Both the position numbers and the translations under genes were made by a program. Under the pieces are notes generated by a model. It had not been told where the DNA came from, ran no database searches, and worked only from the letters and a program-made list of their open reading frames with translations. Below are positions 49,688 through 57,174 of a stretch of 64,000 nt of DNA, piece after piece. Positions within the stretch are counted from its first letter, which is position 1. Each line of letters begins with the position of its first letter. This DNA comes from Terriglobia bacterium (lineage in GTDB: Bacteria > Acidobacteriota > Terriglobia > Terriglobales > Acidobacteriaceae). The DNA lies in the NCBI GenBank assembly GCA_020073565.1, contig JAIQEY010000022.1, positions 28,758 to 92,757 on the forward strand, given 5' to 3'.

Positions 49688-51700
49688 TCAGCGAAGTTCG
49701 CCGGTCGATTTGAAACGCAGGCCTGCCAAAGGTTGACCGGACGCCAAGAGATCGCGGATCCTCACCCGGTTCGGTCCCGCGCGGTCAATGGCATGGCCCA
49801 GACAGCGCAGCGCTTGCTCGAGCGAAGTCCTTTCCGGAAGCCGGAAGATCCAGGGAATATTGGTCGAGGTGAGCGTGCGGTCGGAAGAGATTGCCAACAC
49901 GGGCAGGAACGATTTCACAGCGATTTGCTCCGCGAGGTGGCTCGAGGGGCGGTCCAGTGCGATCAGGGCCAGAGTGTGCTGTTCATAGACCGCTTTGATC
50001 AGTTCGTTCGAGGCTTTGCCCCAGGAAAGTTGGGAGGAAATGGGGATCAGTGAAATGTGCGCTCCCTTGCCGTTCATTTCCTTGATCAAGCCCATGACTT
50101 CAGGCGAGCGCACAATTTCATCAGCGTGCGGTCCGAAAATGCCAATGGGCTTCTCAGTGCTGCGCTGATCGGACAGCGACGGCCCGGCGTACTGGATTCC
50201 ATCCTCGCCTACCCGCGCGTAGGGCGCTTCGCTCGTGGTCTTTTCCATGGTGATGCGGCGATAGTTAATATGCCCGTGCCGCACGCTGGCCAGGAACAGC
50301 GGAGCAATGTTCTTGCAGTTCGGGTCGAACACCATGTTGCCCGTTACCCCTTGGTAGCTGGTGACTCCGGTGAGCGCGTCGCGGATCCGGCCGCGATTCA
50401 GCCCAGCGCGGCAAATCGAATTGACGAGGATCTGCATCGCATCGTAGGCAAGTGACGCGAAGTGGTCGGGCTTCTGGTGGAAACGCGCCTCGTAGCGAGT
50501 GCTAAAGTCGAGCCAGCGGGCATCCGAGCGCGTGGGGTCGTAGGGGTAGACCGCTTCGAAGCCTTCGGCCGCCGGACCGGCGAGCTTGATCAGTTCGTCG
50601 CCGATGGTGCGATGGCTGCCGAACACGCGCTGCTTCATGCCGAGTTCGTGCATCTGCTGCAGGATGGCGGCCGCCGGGCCGATGTCAGTCCAAAGCACGA
50701 TGGCGTCCACGCGGGAATCTGCGATGACGGCAAGTTGGTGGCGGAAATCAGTATCGCCTGGGCGGAACTTCTGTTCGATCACAACCGGGTGGCCGAGGCG
50801 ACGGGACGCGTCGCGGAACTTGATCACTCCGAAACGGCCGTAGCGATCATTGACGCGCAGCAGCGCAACTCGCTTGAACCCCAGTTCCGTGTAGATGTGC
50901 CGCGCCAGCGTGTAGCCTTGGACGCGGTCGTCCTGCAGGTCGGTGAAGTACCAGGGGATGATGGTTTCCGGAATGGTGGGATCGGTTGAGGCGCTATTCA
51001 CCAGCGGCGTTTCTGCTTTCAGCGTCAGGCGAAGGGCGATGTGGGTGGACTCCGAGCTAATGGAGCCGAACATTGCCCACACCTTGTCGTTATAGATCAT
51101 TCGGACCGCGTCGTTCGAGGCAGCGCCCCAGATGGCGGAATCCTTTGCAACGCCCTCCGCGGCAGCGTGGGCGATTTGCCAGTTGTCATAGTCGTTGTGG
51201 GTCACGAGGCGGAAGGGTTTGCCGCAGTAGCCGCCGGCAGCGTTGGCCTCATCAATTGCCATGTTCGCGCCATTCAGCATGCGATTGCCGAGCGCCTGGT
51301 CGGGATGGTCATAGAGCGGGGCCAGGAAGCCGATGCGAATTTCGCTGAGGTCCTTGGGGTCAGGGTCTGGGATGTCGCGCGCCGCGCCGTTGTATTCGAT
51401 CAGGTCCTGGTAGTTCTCGTAGTACGGCGTAGTGAACTTCGAGAATGGACGCAAGTCCTCGGGCGCCCCGGTGTACGGCCTGAGCGAGCGCGGCGCGGGG
51501 CGGCCGGGAGGATGGCTTCCGCAGGAGCAGGGAGCAGAGGGCTGCGGCAGCGCTGTGGAGACCAGCGCGACGACGAAAATCACGATTTTGCAGGCTCCAG
51601 AAAAGGTCGGTTTCAGCAGCCTAGCAGCCCACGTTCCGAAAAGCGCGAGACGTGGGGCACCCTCAGTTACGAACGCGCATTTCAGCAATTCTCTTGGCAT
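49688..51700 (-). CDS. Branched-chain-amino-acid-type periplasmic receptor with second receptor-like module
   Basis: The 670-residue protein has GGAG upstream of the chosen ATG; a longer open frame exists but lacks a signal peptide. An N-terminal export region (IVIFVVALVSTALPQ) and a CSCG motif precede a Pro-rich stretch. Then comes a type-I periplasmic binding domain, family LivJ/ANF receptor-like (about 120-500): SEIRIGFLAPLYDHPDQALGNRMLNGANMAIDEANAAGGYCGKPFRL and VWAMFGSISSESTHIALRLTLKAETPLVNSAS. A second shorter alpha/beta module (about 500-670), IGIFGPHADEIVRSPEVMGLI...SLIPISSQLSWG, resembles another binding lobe. No permease or ATPase gene is nearby, so it may sense rather than transport. 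The gap from the RidA gene is 4 bases. Confidence 0.8.
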   Translation of the reverse strand: MPRELLKCAFVTEGAPRLALFGTWAARLLKPTFSGACKIVIFVVALVSTALPQPSAPCSCGSHPPGRPAPRSLRPYTGAPEDLRPFSKFTTPYYENYQDLIEYNGAARDIPDPDPKDLSEIRIGFLAPLYDHPDQALGNRMLNGANMAIDEANAAGGYCGKPFRLVTHNDYDNWQIAHAAAEGVAKDSAIWGAASNDAVRMIYNDKVWAMFGSISSESTHIALRLTLKAETPLVNSASTDPTIPETIIPWYFTDLQDDRVQGYTLARHIYTELGFKRVALLRVNDRYGRFGVIKFRDASRRLGHPVVIEQKFRPGDTDFRHQLAVIADSRVDAIVLWTDIGPAAAILQQMHELGMKQRVFGSHRTIGDELIKLAGPAAEGFEAVYPYDPTRSDARWLDFSTRYEARFHQKPDHFASLAYDAMQILVNSICRAGLNRGRIRDALTGVTSYQGVTGNMVFDPNCKNIAPLFLASVRHGHINYRRITMEKTTSEAPYARVGEDGIQYAGPSLSDQRSTEKPIGIFGPHADEIVRSPEVMGLIKEMNGKGAHISLIPISSQLSWGKASNELIKAVYEQHTLALIALDRPSSHLAEQIAVKSFLPVLAISSDRTLTSTNIPWIFRLPERTSLEQALRCLGHAIDRAGPNRVRIRDLLASGQPLAGLRFKSTGELR

Positions 51701-51704
51701 ACAC

Positions 51705-52187
51705 CTACTCCTCGTGCGACTCCCGGCGGAACATGGCGATGGCTTCAATTTCGACGAGCAGATCGGGGCGGCAGAGGATGGCTTGAATGCCGGTGGATGC
51801 GGGCAGCGGATCGAGCCCCTGCTCTTTGTAGAAGGCGGCACGCTCCTCGTTGAATTCCTTGTAATCGCGCTCGATGTCGCGGAGATAGCACGTGGTGCGA
51901 ACGATATCGTGCCAGGTCGCGCCCTCGGAGGCGAGCAGGCCGGTGATGTTGTCGAAGGTGCGGCGAAGCTGGGCGCGCAGATCGCCCACGTGCACCGTGT
52001 TGCCTCGGTCGTCGATGCTGGCGGTGCCCGAGATCAGGAGGATGGTGAGTCCCTTCAGATCGATGCGCATGCCGCGGGAGAATGCGCTGCCGTACGCGTA
52101 GGCTTCGTTCAATACGTTGTGGTTCGTAATGGCCCGCTTGCTGACTGGGCCGGTGGTAACTTCTGCGAGTAGGTCTGCGACGTTCAT
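51705..52187 (-). CDS. RidA family protein (YjgF/YER057c/UK114)
   Basis: A 160-residue trimeric reactive-imine deaminase or relative. The block FSRGMRIDLKGLTILLISGTASIDDRGNTVHVGDLRAQLRRTFDNITGLLASEGATWHDIVRTTCYLRD is typical. The catalytic arginine region is in STGIQAILCRPDLLVEIEAIAMF, where the Arg of RPDLLVE aligns with the family Arg and E with the Glu. Archetypal RidA hydrolyses 2-aminoacrylate-type enamines; family branches differ in substrate. No signal peptide is seen, so it is cytoplasmic. It sits between two exported proteins in the redox gene run, with small gaps (15 and 4 bases), so cotranscription is near certain. Confidence 0.9.
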   Translation of the reverse strand: MNVADLLAEVTTGPVSKRAITNHNVLNEAYAYGSAFSRGMRIDLKGLTILLISGTASIDDRGNTVHVGDLRAQLRRTFDNITGLLASEGATWHDIVRTTCYLRDIERDYKEFNEERAAFYKEQGLDPLPASTGIQAILCRPDLLVEIEAIAMFRRESHEE

Positions 52188-52202
52188 TGGACTGCTCCTT
52201 GG

Positions 52203-53315
52203 TTAGGGATGTGCCTGGACGGGCGGGGCGCCCGTCCCTCCACTTTCTGAAATTGTTTGACGGATGCCGTGGCTTAGGCCTCTGGCTGTTGCTACCCAGA
52301 GGTCATTGCCTTGAAAGTCGACTCCCAGGATGTAGTTGTGGGCTGGTGCGGTGGCGACCGCGACATTCGTCACTTTCCCTTCCGCATCGCGCACCAGCAT
52401 TTCGGGTTTATGCGTATCGAGCGCCGGGCGGTACACAGCCCAGTTCGTGCCGTCGTAGTAGGCCAAGCCTTTATCGGTGGAGAACCAGGCGCGGGTCGCG
52501 TCGACGCCTTTGATCTGGTTCAGGAAGTTACTGGGCAGGCCGCTGTCCTTCTGGAGGAAATTGTGCCAGTAGCGGCCGTCATAGCGACTGGCGCCGAAGT
52601 ACGTCGCGACCCAGAGAATCTTGTCGACGTAGCTGACCGAAGTGGTGATCTCGTGGATCAGGCCTTGATCCTTCATCAGGACCATTTCGGTTTCGCCATC
52701 GGGATCGTTGTAGTCTTTCCAGCGCTCGGTGGCGACGTCATACTCGAGCACGCCACCTCCCCACACCGCGTAATAGACCTTGTCGGCTGCGGGGCTTACC
52801 GCATACGTCCAAATCTCAGACATGGGCGTATTGCGTTCGTTGAACAGCGCCCACTGATTTGTGCGTGTGTTCAGGCGGCTGGCGCCTGCCGCGGTGGCGG
52901 TCCAGACGAAGTCACCTTGGATGCCGACTCCATACACGATGTCGTTGCTCAGGCCGGAATTGAGTTGTGTGAAGGTGTCGATGCGGCCGGCGGAGATGTG
53001 ACTGAGTCCGCCCATGGTGCCCGCCCACACATCCCCGGTGCGCTTGTCGAGGGCGAGTGAAAGGACGGCCTGATGCGCCAGGCCATCTGCCGGGCGCAAG
53101 GTTTTCCATGCTCCGCCTTCGTACAGGCCGAGTCCGTTCTCGGTGCCAGCCCAAATGCGGTTGCCATCGACGAGCACGCAAAATACGTGATTGTCGGGCA
53201 GACCGTTGGCAATGGTGAAGTTCTCCCATCGGAAGCGTGGCATGTCCTGGGCTGCGGCACTCAGCGACAGCGCGAGCGATACGGCGATCGTGGGAATCCA
53301 GATTCTGAGCTTCAT
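52203..53315 (-). CDS. Exported two-component-regulator-type beta-propeller protein
   Basis: The 370-residue protein has a signal peptide (WIPTIAVSLALSLSAAAQD) and repeated propeller blades of the Reg_prop type. Examples are WENFTIANGLPDNHVFCVLVDGNRIWAGTENGLGLYEGGAWKTLRPADGLAHQAVLSLALDKRTGDVWAGTMGGLSHI, split by GNRIWAGTENGLGLYEG, and DATRAWFSTDKGLAYYDGTNW. No kinase, GGDEF or DNA-binding domain follows, so it is a stand-alone sensor or structural propeller. The last residues, GGTGAPPVQAHP, are coded by the GGACGGGCG...CGCCCGTCC hairpin repeat, not by the propeller. Its start overlaps the upstream cytochrome gene stop by four bases. Confidence 0.85.
   Translation of the reverse strand: MKLRIWIPTIAVSLALSLSAAAQDMPRFRWENFTIANGLPDNHVFCVLVDGNRIWAGTENGLGLYEGGAWKTLRPADGLAHQAVLSLALDKRTGDVWAGTMGGLSHISAGRIDTFTQLNSGLSNDIVYGVGIQGDFVWTATAAGASRLNTRTNQWALFNERNTPMSEIWTYAVSPAADKVYYAVWGGGVLEYDVATERWKDYNDPDGETEMVLMKDQGLIHEITTSVSYVDKILWVATYFGASRYDGRYWHNFLQKDSGLPSNFLNQIKGVDATRAWFSTDKGLAYYDGTNWAVYRPALDTHKPEMLVRDAEGKVTNVAVATAPAHNYILGVDFQGNDLWVATARGLSHGIRQTISESGGTGAPPVQAHP
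52217..52237. repeat. GGACGGGCG hairpin repeat inside the propeller gene 3' end
   Basis: GGACGGGCG (52217-52225), loop GGG, CGCCCGTCC (52229-52237). It is the same repeat as at 43104-43125, here read through by the propeller protein as its last dozen codons before the stop at 52203-52205. Confidence 0.6.
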
Positions 53316-55204
53316 AACGTTTTCAGGTACTCGACCAAGTCGTTGAGTTCATCTTTCGTCAGATCGTTGCTTACGCCGTGTTTGTCTTTCGGGTTGTACA
53401 CAGTCCAGATTTCCTCGAGCGATTGCGCGGAGCCATCGTGCAGATAGGGCGCAGAGTCCATGACGTTGGGAAGTTGAGGGACATCGACGAGCGGCGAGCG
53501 GTCTGTCGGTTTGCCCGTACCGACGTCGAATTGCTGCTGGTTCGTAAACTTCGGGCCACTGTGGCAGTAGCTGCACTGATTGGTCTGAGGAATGGGCTTA
53601 CCGCTCTTGTAGGTCGTCCTCTCAAAGATCGCCTTGCCGCGCTCCTGCGCAGGCGACAGTTCGCCATTCGTCTGCCGGTACCGGTTCGGACGATAGGGCA
53701 GCGAGTAGATGAAGGTCACCAGATCTGTAAGTTCGCGATCAGTGAAACTCTGCGAGCGGAAGAAGTATTTTTCGGTGCGTGGGCCACATTCCGTCGGCAT
53801 GTCGGGATTGCCGCCGTTCCACTTGAAGGGTTCGGTGCCCGCCAGATTTTCAAGCAAGCGATTGTCGACGATATCCTTGCCAAAACCATCCGGTTCCAGA
53901 TCCCATTGCAAGCCATCGATGGTGGCATCCAGATGGCAATTGGAGCAGCCAAAGTGACCCTGGAAGGCGTAGTCGGCTGTGAAAAACAGACGTTCGCCGC
54001 GGCGGAGGGCATTGATGGTTTTCGGGCCGCCGAGGTCAATGGTGGACACGACGCGACTGGATTGCGTGTCGATGACCGAAATGTTGTCGTCGAGACGGTT
54101 GGCCACGTACAGCCGGGTGGCATCTTTCGACAGCAAAACGCCGCGCGGATTGTGACCAACGGGAATTCTGGCTACTACGTAGTTGGCCGAGGCCGAGAGA
54201 TCGTTAACGAAGGGCTCGCGGCGCGCGCGCACGTAGCTGAGTAGCCTGGGAACATCGACGACGGTTACACTCTGCGAGTTGGCCGTGGTCAGGAAGATCT
54301 TCGATCTATCCGGCGTGATAACCACGCCCCAGGGCAGCGAGTAGTAGCGGTCGAGTTCATCGATCGGGACCTGAACCGTTCCGCCGACTTCCTCGCCGAA
54401 CAACGTGAGCGAATTGCCGAACACCCAGCCGTGCTCGACATGCGCCAGCGGGATCAGATTCTTTGGGCGAAGCTGAGTGACGACCCCCAGTTTGCTGTCC
54501 ATCGACAGCGCCACATGAAACACGCCCGCAACATTGTGCAGCGGCTTGCGCTCGATGACCGATTGCCGGACGGTGTCGATGACGGTGATCTCGGAATTGG
54601 GTGGGGTGCGATTCACTCCGCGATTCGGATAAATGTGCGTGGCGTAAATGAATTTGCCGTCGGGCGAGAGTGCGAGATAGCTGGCGCCGCGGCCGGCCAG
54701 CAGACGCTTGGTTTCCTGGCCGGCCTTGAGGTCGATCACGGAAATGTCGTTGCTGAGCCGGTTGGCGACGTAGAGAGTCTCGCCGGTTTTGTCGGCAACG
54801 ACGCCGGCGGGTTCGAATCCGGTGGGCAGTGTGCGCGTCACTTTCAGCGTGGCGGCGTCGATCACGGACACCGTATCGTCGGTGGAGTTGGTTACGTAGA
54901 TTTGCGTGCTGTCGGGCGAAAGGGTGATGCCGCGCGGCGCGCGGCCGAGAGAGACGGCGGTGACAACCTTGCCGGATTCGATATCGATCACGCGCAATTC
55001 ATTGTTGGCTTGGCAGACAACGTAGATCTGGCGGCCGTCAGCGGAAAGCGCCATCTCGATGGGAGACAGGTAGCGTTCATTGATACCATTGTCGGTGGGT
55101 TTCTCAGCGGGCCGGGCAGCGACGGCAATCAGGATCAGGGCGATGACGGGAGCGAGTTTTGCTGCGAGCTTTGCGTTCTCCGGAATTGTGGACAGGGTTC
55201 GCAT
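53312..55204 (-). CDS. Exported YVTN beta-propeller / di-heme cytochrome c fusion
   Basis: The 630-residue exported protein has a signal peptide (KLAPVIALILIAVAARPA) and a seven-bladed YVTN/YncE propeller (about 40-400). Typical blades are QIYVVCQANNELRVIDIESGKVV and QIYVTNSTDDTVSVIDAATLKVTRTL. The C-terminal part (about 415-630) is a cytochrome c peroxidase/MauG-like di-heme domain with CSNCH (C420-H424) and CSYCH (C544-H548), and the family segment APYLHDGSAQSLEEIW. Propeller plus di-heme domain is also the layout of fused hydrazine synthase beta and gamma subunits. Whether it is a peroxidase, an oxidase or an electron carrier is not shown. It overlaps the next propeller gene by four bases. 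Confidence 0.88.
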   Translation of the reverse strand: MRTLSTIPENAKLAAKLAPVIALILIAVAARPAEKPTDNGINERYLSPIEMALSADGRQIYVVCQANNELRVIDIESGKVVTAVSLGRAPRGITLSPDSTQIYVTNSTDDTVSVIDAATLKVTRTLPTGFEPAGVVADKTGETLYVANRLSNDISVIDLKAGQETKRLLAGRGASYLALSPDGKFIYATHIYPNRGVNRTPPNSEITVIDTVRQSVIERKPLHNVAGVFHVALSMDSKLGVVTQLRPKNLIPLAHVEHGWVFGNSLTLFGEEVGGTVQVPIDELDRYYSLPWGVVITPDRSKIFLTTANSQSVTVVDVPRLLSYVRARREPFVNDLSASANYVVARIPVGHNPRGVLLSKDATRLYVANRLDDNISVIDTQSSRVVSTIDLGGPKTINALRRGERLFFTADYAFQGHFGCSNCHLDATIDGLQWDLEPDGFGKDIVDNRLLENLAGTEPFKWNGGNPDMPTECGPRTEKYFFRSQSFTDRELTDLVTFIYSLPYRPNRYRQTNGELSPAQERGKAIFERTTYKSGKPIPQTNQCSYCHSGPKFTNQQQFDVGTGKPTDRSPLVDVPQLPNVMDSAPYLHDGSAQSLEEIWTVYNPKDKHGVSNDLTKDELNDLVEYLKTL

Positions 55205-55242
55205 TTTGTCTTACTTCAATTCGGACGCCATCGCAGACATCA

Positions 55243-55329
55243 GTCGTCCCTCCGGGACTTGCTCACCTATTCCATCCGATACCCGGCGCTGAAGCGCCGG
55301 GCTATTTTCAGACGCCCCTCCGGGGCTGA
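55243..55329. repeat. GTCGYCCCTCCGGG hairpin element, copy 1
   Basis: GTCGTCCCTCCGGGAC, a 22-base linker, stem CCCGGCGC/GCGCCGGG (55282-55289 with 55294-55301, loop TGAA), CTATTTTCAGACG and CCCCTCCGGGGCTG. It lies between the CRTAC1 and cytochrome fusion genes of the redox run. The order of parts is the same at 57016-57102 and, in halves, at 7635-7832. Confidence 0.65.
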
Positions 55330-55381
55330 TGAACCTACGACAAGGTTGAGTAACATCGATCACTCTTCGCTATGCCTTCAG

Positions 55382-57037
55382 CTACGGCTCTTGCACCGTG
55401 AGCACGCGATCCGCCGCCAGATTTTCAAGAACCTGCTCTTGTCCGCTGGGCCAGCGGATGGTGAGCTTGTCCGCCTTTGTCGCGGGGCCTAAGCCGAAAT
55501 GGATTCGACCGTCATCTTGCGACAAATAGCCAGAACCGGCTACGCGCTCTGCGAGGTGTCTGCGCCCTCCAGCCTGCAGCTCCAGGTGCGCGCCGATCCC
55601 GTCGCGGTTGCTCTTTCTTCCTTTCAAACGCACGGTCAGCCAGTGATTGTTGTTTTGTGACATGTTGTGCAGCAGCGTGGCGGGCGCGCCCAGATTCACT
55701 ACGAAGGCATCGATCTTGCCGTCGTTGTCGTAGTCCGCAAAACAGGCTCCGCGCGAAACCGTCTTCACGTCGAGCACGGGGCCGGCCTCGCGCGAAACAT
55801 CGGCGAACTTTCCGTTGCCGAGGCCGCGAAAGAGCGACTGCTCCTGCGGCACCATGTGGATGAGGCCGCCGTGGAAAATCAGAACGTCGAGCCAGCCGTC
55901 GTTGTCGAAATCGTAGATGCCCGTGCCCCAGCTCGTGTATTGCGCGGTTGCCTGGGAGATTCCCGAGCTTGGACCGAGATCCTCGAATCCGGTCGGCCCG
56001 GTGCTGTGCATGAGGCGGTTGTACTTCGAGTCAGTGACCCACAGATCCATGCGGCCGTCGCCATCGATGTCGGCAAACACCGGGCCCATAGCGGACGTGC
56101 TTTCTCCGTTCTGACCGTAGGCTACGCCCAAATCAGCAGCAACTTCTTCAAACGTGCCGTCATGCTTGTTGTGGAAGAGAAAGTTTTCGGTCTTATCGTT
56201 CGCGACGTAGATGTCGGGATAACCGTCGCCGTCAAAATCAGCCGCGGTGACGCCCATGGTTCGGCCTTTGTAGGCGCCGATCCCGGACTTGTCCGTGACA
56301 TCGGTGAAGGTGGCGTTGCAGTTGTTGTGGAAGAGGCGATTCGTGTCGGCGGCGTAGTCGAGCGGGCCAGGATAGTTATCGGCCGGGTAGTAGTTGCGGT
56401 ATTTCGGGTCGAACTTCACATACCGGCCGACAAACAAGTCGACGCAGCCGTCGCGGTCGTAGTCGAGCCAGGCGGAACTGATCGACCAGCCGTCGACCTT
56501 GATGCCCGCCTTGGCGCTGACATCTTCGAACGTTCCGTCCCCCTTGTTGCGGTAGAGGATGGCGCGGCCGTAGCCGGTGACGAACAGGTCGGTGAAGCCA
56601 TCGTTGTCGAAGTCTGCAGCGATTGCCGCCATGCCGTAAATGTTTGCCGCCACGCCCGCCTGATCGGTGACGTCGGTGAAGGTACCGTTCCCGTTGTTCT
56701 TATAGAGATGATTGTGCGGAGGCGTCGCGGGCGGCTGCTTCAGCGGATACGGATGAACTCCCTGTTCAAGCGGTTTGCCGCTTGCAACGTAGAGATCGGG
56801 CTGGCCATCGTTGTTGAAGTCGAACCAGACGCAACCGGCGCCCGTGCTTTCTAACAAGGATCCAAGTTGCCTTGCGCCAAAGCTGTGCGTGAATTGAATG
56901 CCGGACTTGGCGGTCGAATCTTCGAAGCGAATGGCGGGTGCGGTGGATGGGGATTGCGCGAGTAAGGCGGAGGGGCCGAGAAGAAACACGAGAGTGAGCG
57001 TGATGACGCCGATGTGTCGCCCCTCCGGGACGCGCAT
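55382..57037 (-). CDS. CRTAC1-type FG-GAP/VCBS repeat protein with ASPIC/UnbV domain
   Basis: The 551-residue exported protein has signal peptide IGVITLTLVFLLGPSALLAQ. Seven calcium-binding FG-GAP blades have the D-x-N/D-x-D-G-x2-D form: DFNNDGQPDLYVA, DFDNDGFTDLFVT, DYDRDGCVDLFVG, DFDGDGYPDIYVA, DIDGDGRMDLWVT, DFDNDGWLDVLIF, DYDNDGKIDAFVV. The C-terminal ASPIC/UnbV domain is GIGAHLELQAGGRRHLAERVAGSGYLSQDDGRIHFGLGPATKADKLTIRWPSG. Calcium-dependent surface or matrix binding is likely; function unknown. An ATG at 57175 would add 46 codons made mostly of repeat DNA and overlap the upstream stop (TAATG). I prefer 57037 because it gives a normal signal peptide. Confidence 0.85.
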   Translation of the reverse strand: MRVPEGRHIGVITLTLVFLLGPSALLAQSPSTAPAIRFEDSTAKSGIQFTHSFGARQLGSLLESTGAGCVWFDFNNDGQPDLYVASGKPLEQGVHPYPLKQPPATPPHNHLYKNNGNGTFTDVTDQAGVAANIYGMAAIAADFDNDGFTDLFVTGYGRAILYRNKGDGTFEDVSAKAGIKVDGWSISSAWLDYDRDGCVDLFVGRYVKFDPKYRNYYPADNYPGPLDYAADTNRLFHNNCNATFTDVTDKSGIGAYKGRTMGVTAADFDGDGYPDIYVANDKTENFLFHNKHDGTFEEVAADLGVAYGQNGESTSAMGPVFADIDGDGRMDLWVTDSKYNRLMHSTGPTGFEDLGPSSGISQATAQYTSWGTGIYDFDNDGWLDVLIFHGGLIHMVPQEQSLFRGLGNGKFADVSREAGPVLDVKTVSRGACFADYDNDGKIDAFVVNLGAPATLLHNMSQNNNHWLTVRLKGRKSNRDGIGAHLELQAGGRRHLAERVAGSGYLSQDDGRIHFGLGPATKADKLTIRWPSGQEQVLENLAADRVLTVQEP

Positions 57038-57102
57038 GTTCCGATTCGCGCCTTCCCAGGACTTGCGTCCTGGGCTAACGAATTTCGCCCCTTTCGGGGC
57101 TG
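57016..57102. repeat. GTCGYCCCTCCGGG hairpin element, copy 2
   Basis: GTCGCCCCTCCGGGAC, a linker, stem CCCAGGAC/GTCCTGGG (57055-57062 with 57067-57074, loop TTGC), CTAACGAATTTCG and CCCCTTTCGGGGCTG. The layout matches copy 1 though the stem sequence differs, which suggests compensatory or module exchange. It overlaps the 5' end of the CRTAC1 gene. Confidence 0.65.
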
Positions 57103-57174
57103 GGATGAGTTGCTTGCCTGGGCCCTGGTCACCCACGGGGATTCCTGGTCTGGGGGATTTGCCGCGTTGCGACA

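Noticed and set aside
53378..54244. Plus-strand frame of about 288 codons opposite the cytochrome fusion gene
   Set aside because: A shadow frame. The sense strand contains both CxxCH motifs and a signal peptide.
55667..56854. Plus-strand frame of about 395 codons opposite the CRTAC1 gene
   Set aside because: The repetitive Val/Ala/Asp composition mirrors the FG-GAP codons of the sense strand. No start signal or motif is present.
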